DNA from: Pyrodictiaceae archaeon
GTDB taxonomy: Archaea; Thermoproteota; Thermoprotei_A; Sulfolobales; Pyrodictiaceae
Reading direction: 5' to 3'
DNA length: 64,000 bases
NCBI GenBank assembly: GCA_027036135.1
Contig: JALVSY010000007.1
Location: forward strand, 128,880 to 192,879
In this document: positions 7,590 to 16,767 of the stretch, one piece after another
Layout: each line of letters starts with the position of its first letter
Numbering within the stretch: the stretch's first letter is position 1
The notes under the pieces: generated by a model
What the model was told of the DNA's origin: nothing
Databases searched by the model: none
The model's input: the letters and a program-made list of their open reading frames with translations, nothing else
Position numbers and translations under genes: made by a program

Positions 7590-8753
7590 TTAGGCTGTGC
7601 GTAGTCTTTTTGTTGCTTCACTGAGCAGTCTTCTCGTTGCTTCTTCTGCTTCTACTCCCTTGAGTCTCTTGGTCTTCTCGGCTGTTTCCAATAGTCTCTT
7701 GGTCTGCACGACGAGGTCTATTCTCTTTGTCTTCTCTGCTTGTTTCTCCGCCTCTGCTAGCCTCTTTGTTGCTGCCTCTAGGTCTCCTTTCATGAGCAAG
7801 CGGTGGGCTTCCTCTACGTATACCTGGTAGAGATAGTTGTCGTAGACGTCGCGGTTTATCCCCTTTATGTACTCCTCCCTGGTCTTGGCTGGCTCGACTA
7901 CGTAGCTGAACCTCTTGGTCTCGGTCTTGCCTGTTGCTGGGTCCTCATAGGAGACTATTACCCGGGCTACTTCGCCGCTGAACTTTGCCGGTATCTCTAC
8001 CTCGCCGTAAAGCTCCATGGATTCCTCTGAGAGGGCTGGTATGCTCAGGGTTAGCTCGTCGTAACCTATTAGCCTAGCCTCTCCCGCTATTGGCTCAACT
8101 GTTATCTCAAGGTTCTTCGCGTAGGCCTCTGGGGCTGCTGCCTCCTCGAATACCTCTACTAGTTTCTCCACGTCGGCCTCGCTCACGTGCTCCATTACGC
8201 CGTGGCCTAGCTCCGCTAGGAGCGCTAACAGCTCCTTGTTGTAGTCCAGCCCAACGCCTATCACGTAGGCCTTCATCTTCTCGGGCCACTTGAGCTCCCG
8301 GTACTTCTCAGTACTCGTTATATCGGTTGGCTTCCCATCGGTCACGAGCACTATGTAGCCTGGCTCCCGATAGGCCTCGGCTATCTCGAAGGCCCTCTTT
8401 AGGGCACGGTAGAGCGGGGTACCGTCATCCGGGACTATAGTTGCCACAGCATCTAGTATCGCTTCCCTAGACTTCTCCGCATCAGCGTGCACGACGAGGT
8501 CGCGGGCCTGTAGCCCACCGAGGCCAAAGGCTATCAGTGTGACATAGTTGCCCCCGGGTATGAGCTCGACAAGCCTAGCAATAGCCTTCCTGGCGGCCTC
8601 TATCTTCTCCCCCTTCATGGAGCCACTAGCATCAATCAACACTATGTAGTGTAGCCCCTTGACACGGGCCGGGGCAGAGGAGGGCGCTAGGCGGAGACGA
8701 AACGCACCCTTCACAGGGGATACGAAGCTGTACTTATGGCTCTGCTCAAACAC
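7590..8753 (-). CDS. arnB: VWA-domain protein, ArnB-like, with repeated Thr motifs in its tail
   Basis: The 387-residue protein has a von Willebrand A domain with a complete MIDAS site: DASGSM (41-46), the Thr in DDGTPLY and the Asp in VTDGKPTD. A beta-rich middle domain follows (about 200-300), then a helical C-terminal tail. The tail (about 324-386) has six T-[KR]-R-[LI] motifs at Thr 329, 342, 351, 361, 373 and 381. This architecture, next to a zinc-ribbon/FHA gene on the other strand, matches ArnB of Sulfolobus, a VWA protein that is phosphorylated, binds the FHA protein ArnA and represses archaellum genes. The start is GTG. Orthology is inferred from domain order and neighbourhood. Stand-alone CobT/ChlD-like function is an alternative, but no AAA+ partner is present. 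Confidence 0.82.
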   Translation of the reverse strand: MFEQSHKYSFVSPVKGAFRLRLAPSSAPARVKGLHYIVLIDASGSMKGEKIEAARKAIARLVELIPGGNYVTLIAFGLGGLQARDLVVHADAEKSREAILDAVATIVPDDGTPLYRALKRAFEIAEAYREPGYIVLVTDGKPTDITSTEKYRELKWPEKMKAYVIGVGLDYNKELLALLAELGHGVMEHVSEADVEKLVEVFEEAAAPEAYAKNLEITVEPIAGEARLIGYDELTLSIPALSEESMELYGEVEIPAKFSGEVARVIVSYEDPATGKTETKRFSYVVEPAKTREEYIKGINRDVYDNYLYQVYVEEAHRLLMKGDLEAATKRLAEAEKQAEKTKRIDLVVQTKRLLETAEKTKRLKGVEAEEATRRLLSEATKRLRTA

Positions 8754-8925
8754 TATGTCTAGGCCCAGGAGAAACCACCCATACGGAACCTAGCCAAGGC
8801 CAGCCCCCATTATCTCTAACTACAGGGCAAGACAGATAACGATACGGCAAAAACACATGGCGCTGATGCGTGGTGCTGCTTTTCTACCCACGATACGGTT
8901 ACTCGTATACTGGTAGGGGAGAGCT

Positions 8926-9615
8926 ATGCCCTGGAAATGCCCAGTCTGCGGCCACGTAAACCCGGATGACAAGGAGTTCTGCGAGGTCTGTGGTGCGAAG
9001 AGGCCAGAGAACCCGGAGATCGTTGAAGCAGCTAGCCCCGAGGCTGTTAAGCTACAGGAGCCGAGAACCGTGGAGCCAGTCGGGGAACAGGCCGCGCAGG
9101 AGCAGAGCCCTGAGCAAGTAGAGGCAGTTACCGCCGAGGCCGGGGCAGTAGAGGAGAGCGCCGAGGAGAAGGTTGAGGAAGCTACCGAGGTTACCGAGGA
9201 GGCTGGAAAGGAAGCCAGAGCCGCCGAGAAGCCCGAGGAGACGGAGACCGCTAAGGAGCCCGTTGAGGAAAAGGCCCCGGAGACCATTTATCTCGAGGTC
9301 GTTAATAGCCCGGCCCCGGAGCTCATTGGGAAGAAGATACCCGTGCTTCTCAAGGTGTTCCCCCAAGTCAGTATTGGGAGGAGCCCAGAGAACGTGATAA
9401 TACTACCCGATCCCACGGTTTCCCGGAGACACGCAGTGATAAAGACCGAGGATGGGAAGCTAGTGCTCGAGGACCTTGGCAGCACTAATGGGACCTACGT
9501 ATACCGCCAAGAGAGCGGTGGCTTCGAGAAGGTTGAGAAAGTGGTGCTCGAGCCCGGTATGATCATAAGGTTCGGCGAGCAAACCATTGTACGCGTCACC
9601 ACGGAGCCAGCCTAG
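8926..9615 (+). CDS. arnA: Zinc-ribbon/FHA-domain protein, ArnA-like
   Basis: The 229-residue protein has three parts. A double-CxxC zinc ribbon lies at the N-terminus (Cys 5, 8, 19, 22: CPVCGHV and CEVCGAK). A long Glu/Ala/Pro-rich, probably disordered linker spans about 28-118. An FHA domain at about 120-226 has the core GRSPEN (151-156), SRRHA (166-170) and GSTNGTYV (185-192), which hold phospho-threonine in the family. This is the layout of ArnA, partner of the VWA protein ArnB, encoded here on the opposite strand from a shared 172-base intergenic region. Its likely role is to read phosphorylated Thr on the VWA tail or the kinase. A hairpin with a T-run follows the stop. Confidence 0.85.
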   Translation: MPWKCPVCGHVNPDDKEFCEVCGAKRPENPEIVEAASPEAVKLQEPRTVEPVGEQAAQEQSPEQVEAVTAEAGAVEESAEEKVEEATEVTEEAGKEARAAEKPEETETAKEPVEEKAPETIYLEVVNSPAPELIGKKIPVLLKVFPQVSIGRSPENVIILPDPTVSRRHAVIKTEDGKLVLEDLGSTNGTYVYRQESGGFEKVEKVVLEPGMIIRFGEQTIVRVTTEPA

Positions 9616-9628
9616 GAGAAGAGGTGGT

Positions 9629-9648
9629 CGCCTAGCCTAGGCGTTTTT
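9629..9648 (+). terminator. Hairpin plus T-run after the FHA gene
   Basis: CGCCTAG and CTAGGCG form a perfect 7-bp inverted repeat around a single C, immediately followed by TTTTT, 14 bases after the stop. This looks like an intrinsic-type terminator. Confidence 0.5.
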
Positions 9649-9697
9649 GTCCCCGCCTAGCCCTCTTTATCCTCTAGCTATACCCGGTGTAATTCCC

Positions 9698-10742
9698 GTG
9701 ACTGATAGGGTTTTGCTCGATTTTGCTCCTGGGCTACGTGTACGCTTCGCTAACCGTGAGCGGGGCCTTAAGCGGATACAGGGCTTCGCTGGCGAGGCAC
9801 TAGCCTACCCGTGGTTATTTATGGCCCTGAGGGCTCCAGCAAGACGGCGCTCCTGCGCCAAGCGATGGTGCTTCTCCGGGAGCATGGGTACGAGGTCATC
9901 TACATTGATGCCTTGGCCGAGTCCCTTGGCGGCGCTGTCTCTGCGACCCCGGGTATCGGTGAGGCGCTACGAGGGCTTCTCCGCAGCCTCGTGGGCGAGA
10001 AGATCCAGGGCCTCGTTGAGGCCGTCTCGGTGCTTGTACGCGAGGCCCTGCGTAGGCTGGAGAGGCCCCGGCTAGCAGTGCTCCTCGATGATGCTTTCCA
10101 GGCTATTGGGCTAGGCAGGGTAGAGGCTTATGTGAAGCAGTTGCTTAACCTCATAGAGTACCCGGGCGCGGAGTACGATAGACTAGTGGTAATGGTTACG
10201 AGTAGTGAGGGGCGCTCACGCATAGTCCTCTCCAGGCATGCTTGGAGCATGAGCCTCTACCTATGGAACATGGATATGAACGGGCTCCGGGAGCTCTACG
10301 AGCAGCTGCCCGGCGACAAGCCAGGCCTAGGCACCGCGTGGCGTGTGAGCGGTGGTAATCCACGAGTGCTCCGGATCCTCTATGCGATGGGTTGGAGCAT
10401 TGAGGACGCCGTGGCCTGGCTAGTTGAGGAGAAGAGAGCCTAGCCGCGCTGCTGAGAAGGCTTAGACGGGAATCGCTTGAGGCCCTACGGCTCTTAGTCG
10501 AGGATCCTGGTGCTGCCGAGGAGAGGGTTCTCGGGGATAGGGAGCTACTAGGCCTGCTAGTGGATCATAACCTTGTATCAGTTATACCCGAGAGAAGGGA
10601 ATCCTTGTGGCTGGACAACGTGCCCCCGGCTAGGGACAGGGTACTGGGCATAGGAGGGAGCGTGGCGTGGCAGACCCCGCTTCACCGAGACGCCGTGGCT
10701 CACGTGCTCCAGCGCCTCTGGGCACGCACGGCCAAGGGGTAG
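9698..10742 (+). pseudogene. Archaeal ATPase-family gene with two frameshifts
   Basis: Three consecutive frames together spell one archaeal ATPase (PF01637-like) of about 345 residues. Frame one starts at GTG 9698 (TDRVLLDFAPGLRV) and runs to AYP near 9808. Frame two gives VVIYGPEGSSKTALLRQ, whose GPEGSSKT is the Walker A loop, then AVLLDDAFQAIG (Walker B region), to the TAG at 10441. Frame three continues as LLRRLRRESLEALRLLVEDPG to TAG 10742. Both breaks are one-base deletions by alignment of the sense. The first falls just before the P-loop, so the product cannot be a normal ATPase. Its 3' end overlaps the MFS pseudogene on the other strand. An intact relative lies at 30972-32003. Sequencing error is possible but the neighbour is also broken. 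Confidence 0.75.
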
Positions 10743-11971
10743 AGCCCCAGGGTGGCTAGGAGCACTGCTGCAGCGACGAGGAATGGTAGGGAGCGCCCCG
10801 GGATTATCCATAGGCTCTCCTTGCCTAGCTGGGAGTAGAGCCACCCAGCTACGAGGGGCCCAACTACCTGGCCGAGACTGGACAACATGTTTGACAAGCC
10901 GACGAGGCTCGCGTAGACGCCCCGGCCTCCTCCCAGGGCTACAGCGTTCCTGGTTAGCGGGAGACTAGCCCTCCCAGCAGCGAGCGCCGCTGAGAGCCCG
11001 AGGAGGACGATGAGCGGGGAGCCGCCGAGACCGAGCAACAAGTGGCCAATAATACCCAGGAACAGCACCGCTACTAGCACCCTGCCAGTGCCGAGCCGGT
11101 CACTGAGCGGCCCACAGCCAGCACCACTCCGAGGGCTAGGAGACCCGCGGAGGAGAGGACATCGCTTATCATCCTCTTCGTGTACCCATAGGCGCTGTGG
11201 AGATATATGTAGAGGAACTCGCGGAGAATGCCCGAGGCATAACCAGCAGCGAAAGCAGCCAATATTATCCAGAAAGCCATGGGCCCGGCCCCCAGCACCT
11301 CGGAGAAGCCCCGAATACCACGACCCCTATGCTTGACCCCAATACGCTCCAGCGGGGCCCGGGCCCCAACATAGGCAAACCCGGCACCAGACACAACGAA
11401 GAGCAGCACAGAGAAGCGCAGCACATCGGCATCGCCTAGGCCTAGGCGCCCGTAGAGAAACTGACCAAGAAGGGTACCCAGGGACCCAATAGCGAAGTAG
11501 ACCGACATAACGGTGCCACTACGCCTCGGGGAAAGCGACGAGGCAACAGTCTGTACCAGAGGCCAGAACAAGCCACCCATAAAAACCCCAAGCAGTGTTA
11601 AGGCCGATGATCGCTGCCACGGAGCGCGATAAGCTAATACGATAAACCAGGGTAGCAACCACGAAGAGCGAAGAAGCAACAATCAGCCTCCTAGCCAGGG
11701 GGGACAAATCGCTCCAAACACTACCAAGAATGGAGGATGCGGAGCGAGCACCCATAAACCAGCTAGTAAGACTAGAAACAGTAACCACGCCAGCTCCGAG
11801 GCCAGCAAGGTAGAACGCAAGCCCGAGACGAGACAAGCCAGCAGCAATAGCCGATACAAACACACTAACATATACCACGAAGAGATGCCTAGTCACATAC
11901 CCGCTACCCATAACAGACACCAAGGCACCTCTAGGATCTAGACCCCTTGTCACGCAACCAAGCCGCCTCAT
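10700..11971 (-). pseudogene. MFS transporter with two compensating frameshifts
   Basis: Three minus-strand pieces make up a 12-helix major facilitator transporter of about 420 residues. Piece one (from 11971, or ATG 11911) covers the first helices. A break near 11600 (after AAIIGL) moves to a second frame reading LTLLGVFMGGLFWPLVQT through the central loop. A second break near 11100 returns to the first frame at LSDRLGTGRVLVA, the conserved D-R-x-G loop between helices 8 and 9. Net shift is zero, but about 170 codons between the breaks depend on the shifted frame. Substrate unknown. Neighbouring ATPase is also broken, so I read this as a decaying accessory pair. A reading error in the source sequence is the alternative. 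Confidence 0.7.
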
Positions 11972-12099
11972 CAGCCTTTAGTAATTCCGCCCAGTACATA
12001 GCAGAAAGCGTGACCCAGCTCCCCCCATTATTTACGCAATTCTTATAACTAGCTTAATACATTCCTAAGTATAACAGAAGAGTAATGGAGTGATCCATA

Positions 12100-14484
12100 T
12101 TGCTGCAAGAGAGTTCTATTCACCGCGGACCCCGAGCCAGGGGGTACCGTGGTATATCAACCGCGATAGCAGGGCTAATAGTGCTCACATTCCTCCTAGC
12201 CGTAGCCATACCGCTTCTCCTCAACATATACTCAGGGAGCGTACAATCACACCTCGCACTCAGCAACGAGCTAGCAAAGAAGCTGCAGGCTGTGTCACAG
12301 AACGTGAACATAACATATGACCCAGCTAGCTCGTCACCCCCAAGTCTGAGAGTCTACATAATGGAGAATAATGGGCCAAGTGATGCACATATAGAGTTCT
12401 ACGTTGTCACAGATGGCGCCAAAACCTATCTCGTAAAGGCTGCTAATACTTATAACAAGTATTTCCCGGTTAAAGACATTGAGATAGAAACCGAGCCCGT
12501 TTCCGCCTCAAATATAGTAGGCAGCTATATTGTGCTGAAGGCGCCTCTAGGCAAAGCATTAGTGAGGGTTATCAACGGGAAGCTTCTCGGAGCAATATTG
12601 GCGACGGGGAACTATATCCACGTAAACACGCCAGGAGTCACAGGAGCTACGGCTACTTATGCAGAAGTAGCCGCAAGTATAAAGACGAATTATATTAACT
12701 TGACAACGTTTAGCAGCCTCACGGGACTCTTTAACGACCCTAACATAATAATTGCTACGAATCCAGCTGCTAACCAGAGTAACTCCACATTATTGAACCA
12801 AGGAGCGTTCCAAGCCATTTGCTTTACTGGAACCAATCCCGACGACCCTAGCGGGGGGGTTAGTGGCGGCTTCCAGCCAACCGTTGACTCGGAGCAAGTA
12901 AACGCTGTCTATATTCATAATCTAGGGATATGGCCTGGCTCCATGGTGCTCGGGGGACGAAGCACAGACTATAGTACTAACTCAATACGATTCAGCCTAT
13001 ATATGGCAGGATATAGTCTCATAGCGTACAATACTAGCGAGCCCGGATTCCTCGCAATAACCACGGCTCATGATGGAAACGCGCTATGCTATAGCTTCGT
13101 CTTCAGCGATGGATACGTTATTAGCGATTGTATGCCAGAGGGAAGCATCACATGGGCATCATCCTTTATATCCTATGCGCTCTACAAGACTATGGCTGGA
13201 AAGCCCCAATACGGTACCTCGTACGTAGCAAGCGACACGCTCAATACAGTATTTAACACGGTGTATAGTGGTAAACTAGGCCTACTCTTCTGGAACAGTA
13301 ACTTCGTGGCTTATTGTCCTCCAGGCAGCTTTCATCTAAGCACAATGAGCGGTGAATACGTCTTCAACGTGACCGGGACTTGCTGGTTTGCTGAAAGATG
13401 GGAGAGTTACTGGGGTGAGGGAGCCTATGAAGGCATTATTAACGCTGGTAGCACGCTTACAATAACGTCTCCTCAAGAAATATTCGGGGATAATGACGTC
13501 GGAATAAAAGGTGAGGCAAGCGGCAATGTGCACTATGTGATAGAGTACATGCTAGATGCAAACCCTCTCGAGGTAAACGATAACCCTGACTTCGTGCAGG
13601 AATTCCCACAGTATCCGTCAGTGATAAAACTAACTTATTTAGCGGGTGATAAGAACCTACTCAGCGTATATGATAACACAGCAGGGAGAATTAAAAGAGG
13701 AGTTAATGCTTTCGGCATTTATCTCTACGGAGGAGAGTATCTAGCAACCGAGAGTGGGGCATCATACATTTACTATTACATACACGACTTATACGGCGAG
13801 GACGGCTATATAAGCGTATTTCAGTTCCAATTAGGAACCACGAGCGGATTAAGACCTTATATGGTACTCGCCGATACTGATGGAAACGGGCTTACTGAAC
13901 TCGTCTTGATAGATGAATGGTTTAGTCCAGATTATTATTATCATACTCATACAGATCTCTCAGATCTAGTAGGCGCCGGCGATATACGCTCAAGGTACTC
14001 ATATCACCCAGCAGCAGGGCTAATTGATACCTATGTCGGGTATGGCTGTGTTGCAAAAACCCTTGGCTACTTCTACATCAAGTTTGGCGGACAGTATGCA
14101 GTGAATGGTAGCCAGATAGCCGAGGTAAGCGTCCAGATACGCTTCAGCTACCACGACAACGTCGCAGGCGACGTAGATGAGGTAGACAACAGCACCACAG
14201 GTCTATTTGGCTTCGCCCTCGTGAACAGCAATGGAACCGAGGTATCAAGCAGCATGTACAACTACCAACAACTAGCGCCCCTCGAGGACACGTGGCCCAT
14301 CAGCATGCCTTTCCAGAGCCAGAGCGTCTACCTACCCGTGCCCGACAAGCCCGAGCTCTACTACGTTGTGTTCAAGTTCGGCGACCCTTATTCCTACGTC
14401 TATAGCGCGCGTAAACTCATACATGACGACGTCGACATGACTATAAGAGTTGAGTGGCTCGGAATATGGTATCTGCACCGCTAG
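12100..14484 (+). CDS. Large secreted pilin-like surface protein
   Basis: The 794-residue protein starts at TTG. It has an archaeal class III (type IV pilin-like) signal: basic RARGYRG, a cleavage site after Gly18, then the hydrophobic stretch ISTAIAGLIVLTFLLAVAI. The rest is an extracellular, beta-rich, Gly/Ser/Tyr/Asn-rich region with many N-glycosylation sequons and a few Cys. This is far longer than ordinary pilins (120-250 residues), so it may be an adhesin or tip protein assembled by pilus machinery. A TATA-like CTTATAAC lies about 55 bases upstream. A smaller pilin-like gene follows after 17 bases, forming an operon. The next genes upstream encode Arn-like signalling proteins. I recognise no named family for the ectodomain. 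Confidence 0.75.
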   Translation: MLQESSIHRGPRARGYRGISTAIAGLIVLTFLLAVAIPLLLNIYSGSVQSHLALSNELAKKLQAVSQNVNITYDPASSSPPSLRVYIMENNGPSDAHIEFYVVTDGAKTYLVKAANTYNKYFPVKDIEIETEPVSASNIVGSYIVLKAPLGKALVRVINGKLLGAILATGNYIHVNTPGVTGATATYAEVAASIKTNYINLTTFSSLTGLFNDPNIIIATNPAANQSNSTLLNQGAFQAICFTGTNPDDPSGGVSGGFQPTVDSEQVNAVYIHNLGIWPGSMVLGGRSTDYSTNSIRFSLYMAGYSLIAYNTSEPGFLAITTAHDGNALCYSFVFSDGYVISDCMPEGSITWASSFISYALYKTMAGKPQYGTSYVASDTLNTVFNTVYSGKLGLLFWNSNFVAYCPPGSFHLSTMSGEYVFNVTGTCWFAERWESYWGEGAYEGIINAGSTLTITSPQEIFGDNDVGIKGEASGNVHYVIEYMLDANPLEVNDNPDFVQEFPQYPSVIKLTYLAGDKNLLSVYDNTAGRIKRGVNAFGIYLYGGEYLATESGASYIYYYIHDLYGEDGYISVFQFQLGTTSGLRPYMVLADTDGNGLTELVLIDEWFSPDYYYHTHTDLSDLVGAGDIRSRYSYHPAAGLIDTYVGYGCVAKTLGYFYIKFGGQYAVNGSQIAEVSVQIRFSYHDNVAGDVDEVDNSTTGLFGFALVNSNGTEVSSSMYNYQQLAPLEDTWPISMPFQSQSVYLPVPDKPELYYVVFKFGDPYSYVYSARKLIHDDVDMTIRVEWLGIWYLHR

Positions 14485-14501
14485 GAAGTGGGTGAAGCGC
14501 T

Positions 14502-15125
14502 TTGAGGGCGCAGGCGGAGGTTATATCAACCGCTATAATAGTATCGGTCGCGCTTATAGTGGCGCTTGGGCTGATTTATTACCTTAACCCGTTTACTGCA
14601 AGATCCCAGAGCCAGTATAAGCTCTACAGTCTCTTAACCTCCTATGCATCCGAGCTGGAAATAGCTCCCGTATCAACCATTAATACTACCTTGAATACTA
14701 CATCAGTGCTCATTGTTAAGAATACAGGGTCTCTGGGATTCCGTGCCTACTTGACGATAGTACCGTTCTACCAACGAGCCCCCGTAGAGGCTAATGTAAC
14801 CGGGCTAGTGTATAATATGACGAGTAACTACTCTGTTATTGATCCGGGTGATTTCACTGGGTGGACCCAGCTTAATGGGACAAATGTATCAGCGTTCAAT
14901 ATTCATCTCTACATTACTTCATCGTATTACAGATTATCCGACTTCGTTGGTGCAGCGAATGTAGCAGTGTACGATCTGGGAGTATTGAGTCCAGGTACTA
15001 CCCGTGTACTTAAAGTTGTACTAGTAAACCCTATCCCTACATATAGTTACTCAGTTATTATTCTTGCACGTGTTAGTAATGATTACTACGAGGTAGGGCG
15101 CTTCATACTATATAGTAGCGGCTAA
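14502..15125 (+). CDS. Pilin/archaellin-like secreted protein
   Basis: The 207-residue protein begins MRAQAEVISTAIIVSVALIV, an archaeal pilin/archaellin-type N-terminus. The hydrophobic helix is about residues 7-27 and the processing site probably follows the short polar head. The remainder is beta-rich, Thr/Ser/Asn-rich and has several N-x-S/T sequons, as expected outside the cell. The start is TTG with GGGTGAAG upstream. It lies 17 bases after the giant pilin-like gene, so the two are co-transcribed and probably co-assembled. No assembly ATPase is adjacent; the nearest one here is at 58.9-60.3 kb. Whether it forms a filament is inference. Confidence 0.75.
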   Translation: MRAQAEVISTAIIVSVALIVALGLIYYLNPFTARSQSQYKLYSLLTSYASELEIAPVSTINTTLNTTSVLIVKNTGSLGFRAYLTIVPFYQRAPVEANVTGLVYNMTSNYSVIDPGDFTGWTQLNGTNVSAFNIHLYITSSYYRLSDFVGAANVAVYDLGVLSPGTTRVLKVVLVNPIPTYSYSVIILARVSNDYYEVGRFILYSSG

Positions 15126-15222
15126 AATACTAGCTTATTTGCATGGGGCGAGATTTGACTCTAAGGGTTACTTGAGGCAATCAGAGAAGCGCTTATGCCG
15201 AAGGAGTGTAATCATGTACTGT

Positions 15223-15594
15223 CTAGTATCCCAGTGTCCTTTTTATCTGCTCTATTAGCTGCTCCGCTGCACTTACCATGGCTTCTACGTCTTCTTTTGT
15301 GCATGTCTTCTCTGTTGCGCATTGATGTAGCCCGGCTGCGCGCTGGAATACGTCTAGGACTATGTCTCCGAGCTTCGTTGCTAAGTGGTTTTTGAGGCTC
15401 CAGAGCTCCTCGTCGCTCTCTATCCGCTTGCCCTCGGTCGCGTATATGTAGGCCTTGACTGCTAGGCTTACCGCGTCCCAGAGCATCTCGGCCGCCAAGT
15501 CCTTGCGCTCCGGGATGTTCTTCCTCGCTCTCTCTACGAGCTCCCTTGCCGTCTCTATGCACTCGTGTGCTCGTTCACGGAGACCCGTACACAT
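15223..15594 (-). CDS. PaREP1-type HEPN-domain protein
   Basis: The 123-residue all-helical protein matches the PaREP1/HEPN pattern of crenarchaea: an amphipathic first helix (ARELVERARKN), then AAEMLWDAVSLAVKAYIYA, then SLKNHLATKLGDIV and a closing helix. HEPN proteins are often RNase toxins or nucleotide-binding partners. Here no obvious R-x4-6-H motif is seen and no nucleotidyltransferase lies beside it, so activity is uncertain. Two Cys near the end (CATEKTC) may form a disulfide. A TATA-like TTTAAATA sits about 90 bases upstream on the minus strand. A related HEPN gene is at 49627-50019. Confidence 0.7.
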   Translation of the reverse strand: MCTGLRERAHECIETARELVERARKNIPERKDLAAEMLWDAVSLAVKAYIYATEGKRIESDEELWSLKNHLATKLGDIVLDVFQRAAGLHQCATEKTCTKEDVEAMVSAAEQLIEQIKRTLGY

Positions 15595-15900
15595 ACCAGT
15601 TATTACCCCCTATGGATGCCATCATGCCTGGGGCTGTGGGCTTCTTAGCCCCCCGGGCCCTGGGGAAAACTGTGGGTATATTTAAACACTATCTAGTAAA
15701 TGCACGGTTCCTGGAGCGGTATATCGGCTACTTTATGTGGCTCCTTGTTGTCTGCGTTGGCTCTTTTTCCTTTGTCGAAGAATTGTAGTGAAATGGGGAA
15801 TCAGTGAGAATCAAGTATCGTTACAATGAAGGCTGAATAGTTTATATAGTTTATAAGGATATCTAGATATTCTTCTTAGCCATCGTGTTTATGGATGTGA

Positions 15901-16343
15901 TTATGGGAGTACTCTGAGCCATGGTATTCTCTTAAAGTCTTCGTCAAAGGTGAGGATAGTGTCTATCCGTAGTGCTTACAGGTAAGTGCTATGATCCCGT
16001 CTGCTGGGAGGAGATTGAAGCGCTTAATAACATCTACGAGTTCTTGGAGGGAGGCTTTGTCTTCAAGTACTGTTATGCCGAGTTGCCTTATGAGCTCGTA
16101 GACCATATCTATTTCTTTCTCAAATGATTTATAGCCATGCCTTCTTATGTATTCTCTTAGTTCCTCTATGCGTTTTATGCCAAGGTCTCTCCAGGCCTTC
16201 ATCCGAGTAAGAGTATATATGACCTCGTCGATTACTTTTATGCTTGTATAGAGGTTTTCTCCCGTTACGAGATTCTCTATAATCTCGGAATACGGTCTTA
16301 CATCATGTAGGTAGTATACTATAACGTTCGTGTCTAGAAACAT
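15901..16343 (-). pseudogene. VapC PIN-domain toxin with a C-terminal frameshift
   Basis: The first 126 residues form a PIN domain: MFLDTNVIVYY (first Asp), KVIDEVIYTL (Glu) and LPADGIIALTCKHYG (third Asp). The frame then stops at 15963. In the next frame the sequence continues as IDTILTFDEDFKRIPWLRVLP and ends at TAA 15901. This is exactly the missing PIN C-terminus with its last acidic residues. Adding one G to the GG at the junction would rejoin them. The antitoxin gene upstream is intact and separated by four bases. The truncated toxin may be inactive or partly active. Confidence 0.75.
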
Positions 16344-16347
16344 TCCC

Positions 16348-16560
16348 TTATTGCTCCTCCGCTTCTAGCATGAACTTGTCTAGCAGCTCTTTGGGGGCTG
16401 GGCCCAGTACTCCACGGTATTTTCGCAGGATACGTTTTCTTTCCTCAGTATTAATTATTTTTATTAGTAGCTCCTCTCCCTCCCTCAATTCTACCTTGTC
16501 GAGAGGCTTGAGTACACCGTTCTCGTATCTTACGCGGATAACCTTGGACAATGAATGCAC
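16348..16560 (-). CDS. vapB: DUF104-family VapB antitoxin
   Basis: The 70-residue protein belongs to the DUF104 (AF2212-like) antitoxin family. SKVIRVRYENGVLKPL forms the N-terminal DNA-binding strands, then VELREGEEL, then a C-terminal toxin-binding segment (RKILRKYRGVLG-like) with an acidic helix. GTG at 16560 and TTG at 16551 are both possible; the TTG gives the usual short N-terminus. It is followed by the frameshifted PIN toxin. A close paralogue is at 30462-30674, also intact and also followed by a broken toxin. It probably still represses its own promoter. Confidence 0.85.
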   Translation of the reverse strand: MHSLSKVIRVRYENGVLKPLDKVELREGEELLIKIINTEERKRILRKYRGVLGPAPKELLDKFMLEAEEQ

Positions 16561-16767
16561 CTAGTACTTCCTTGGTAATATATTCCTACCTTGTGCTTAG
16601 CTTAATAGTTTTAGTTCATTGTCTAACTCCTTGCATAGCCTGGTCCCATTATTTGGACACTTGTTGTGTAATATTACTGGGGGTAGTTTCCGGGGTGGGT
16701 CTTCTTATGGCTGCTTTCTCTCCTCTCGTCTCTTGAGAGTGCCTCGGTTACCTGGCTAGGTTATTGT

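Noticed and set aside
15546-15788. Plus-strand ORF of 80 aa over the HEPN promoter
   Set aside because: It overlaps the HEPN 5' end and its TATA element in antisense, and the sequence shows no domain pattern.
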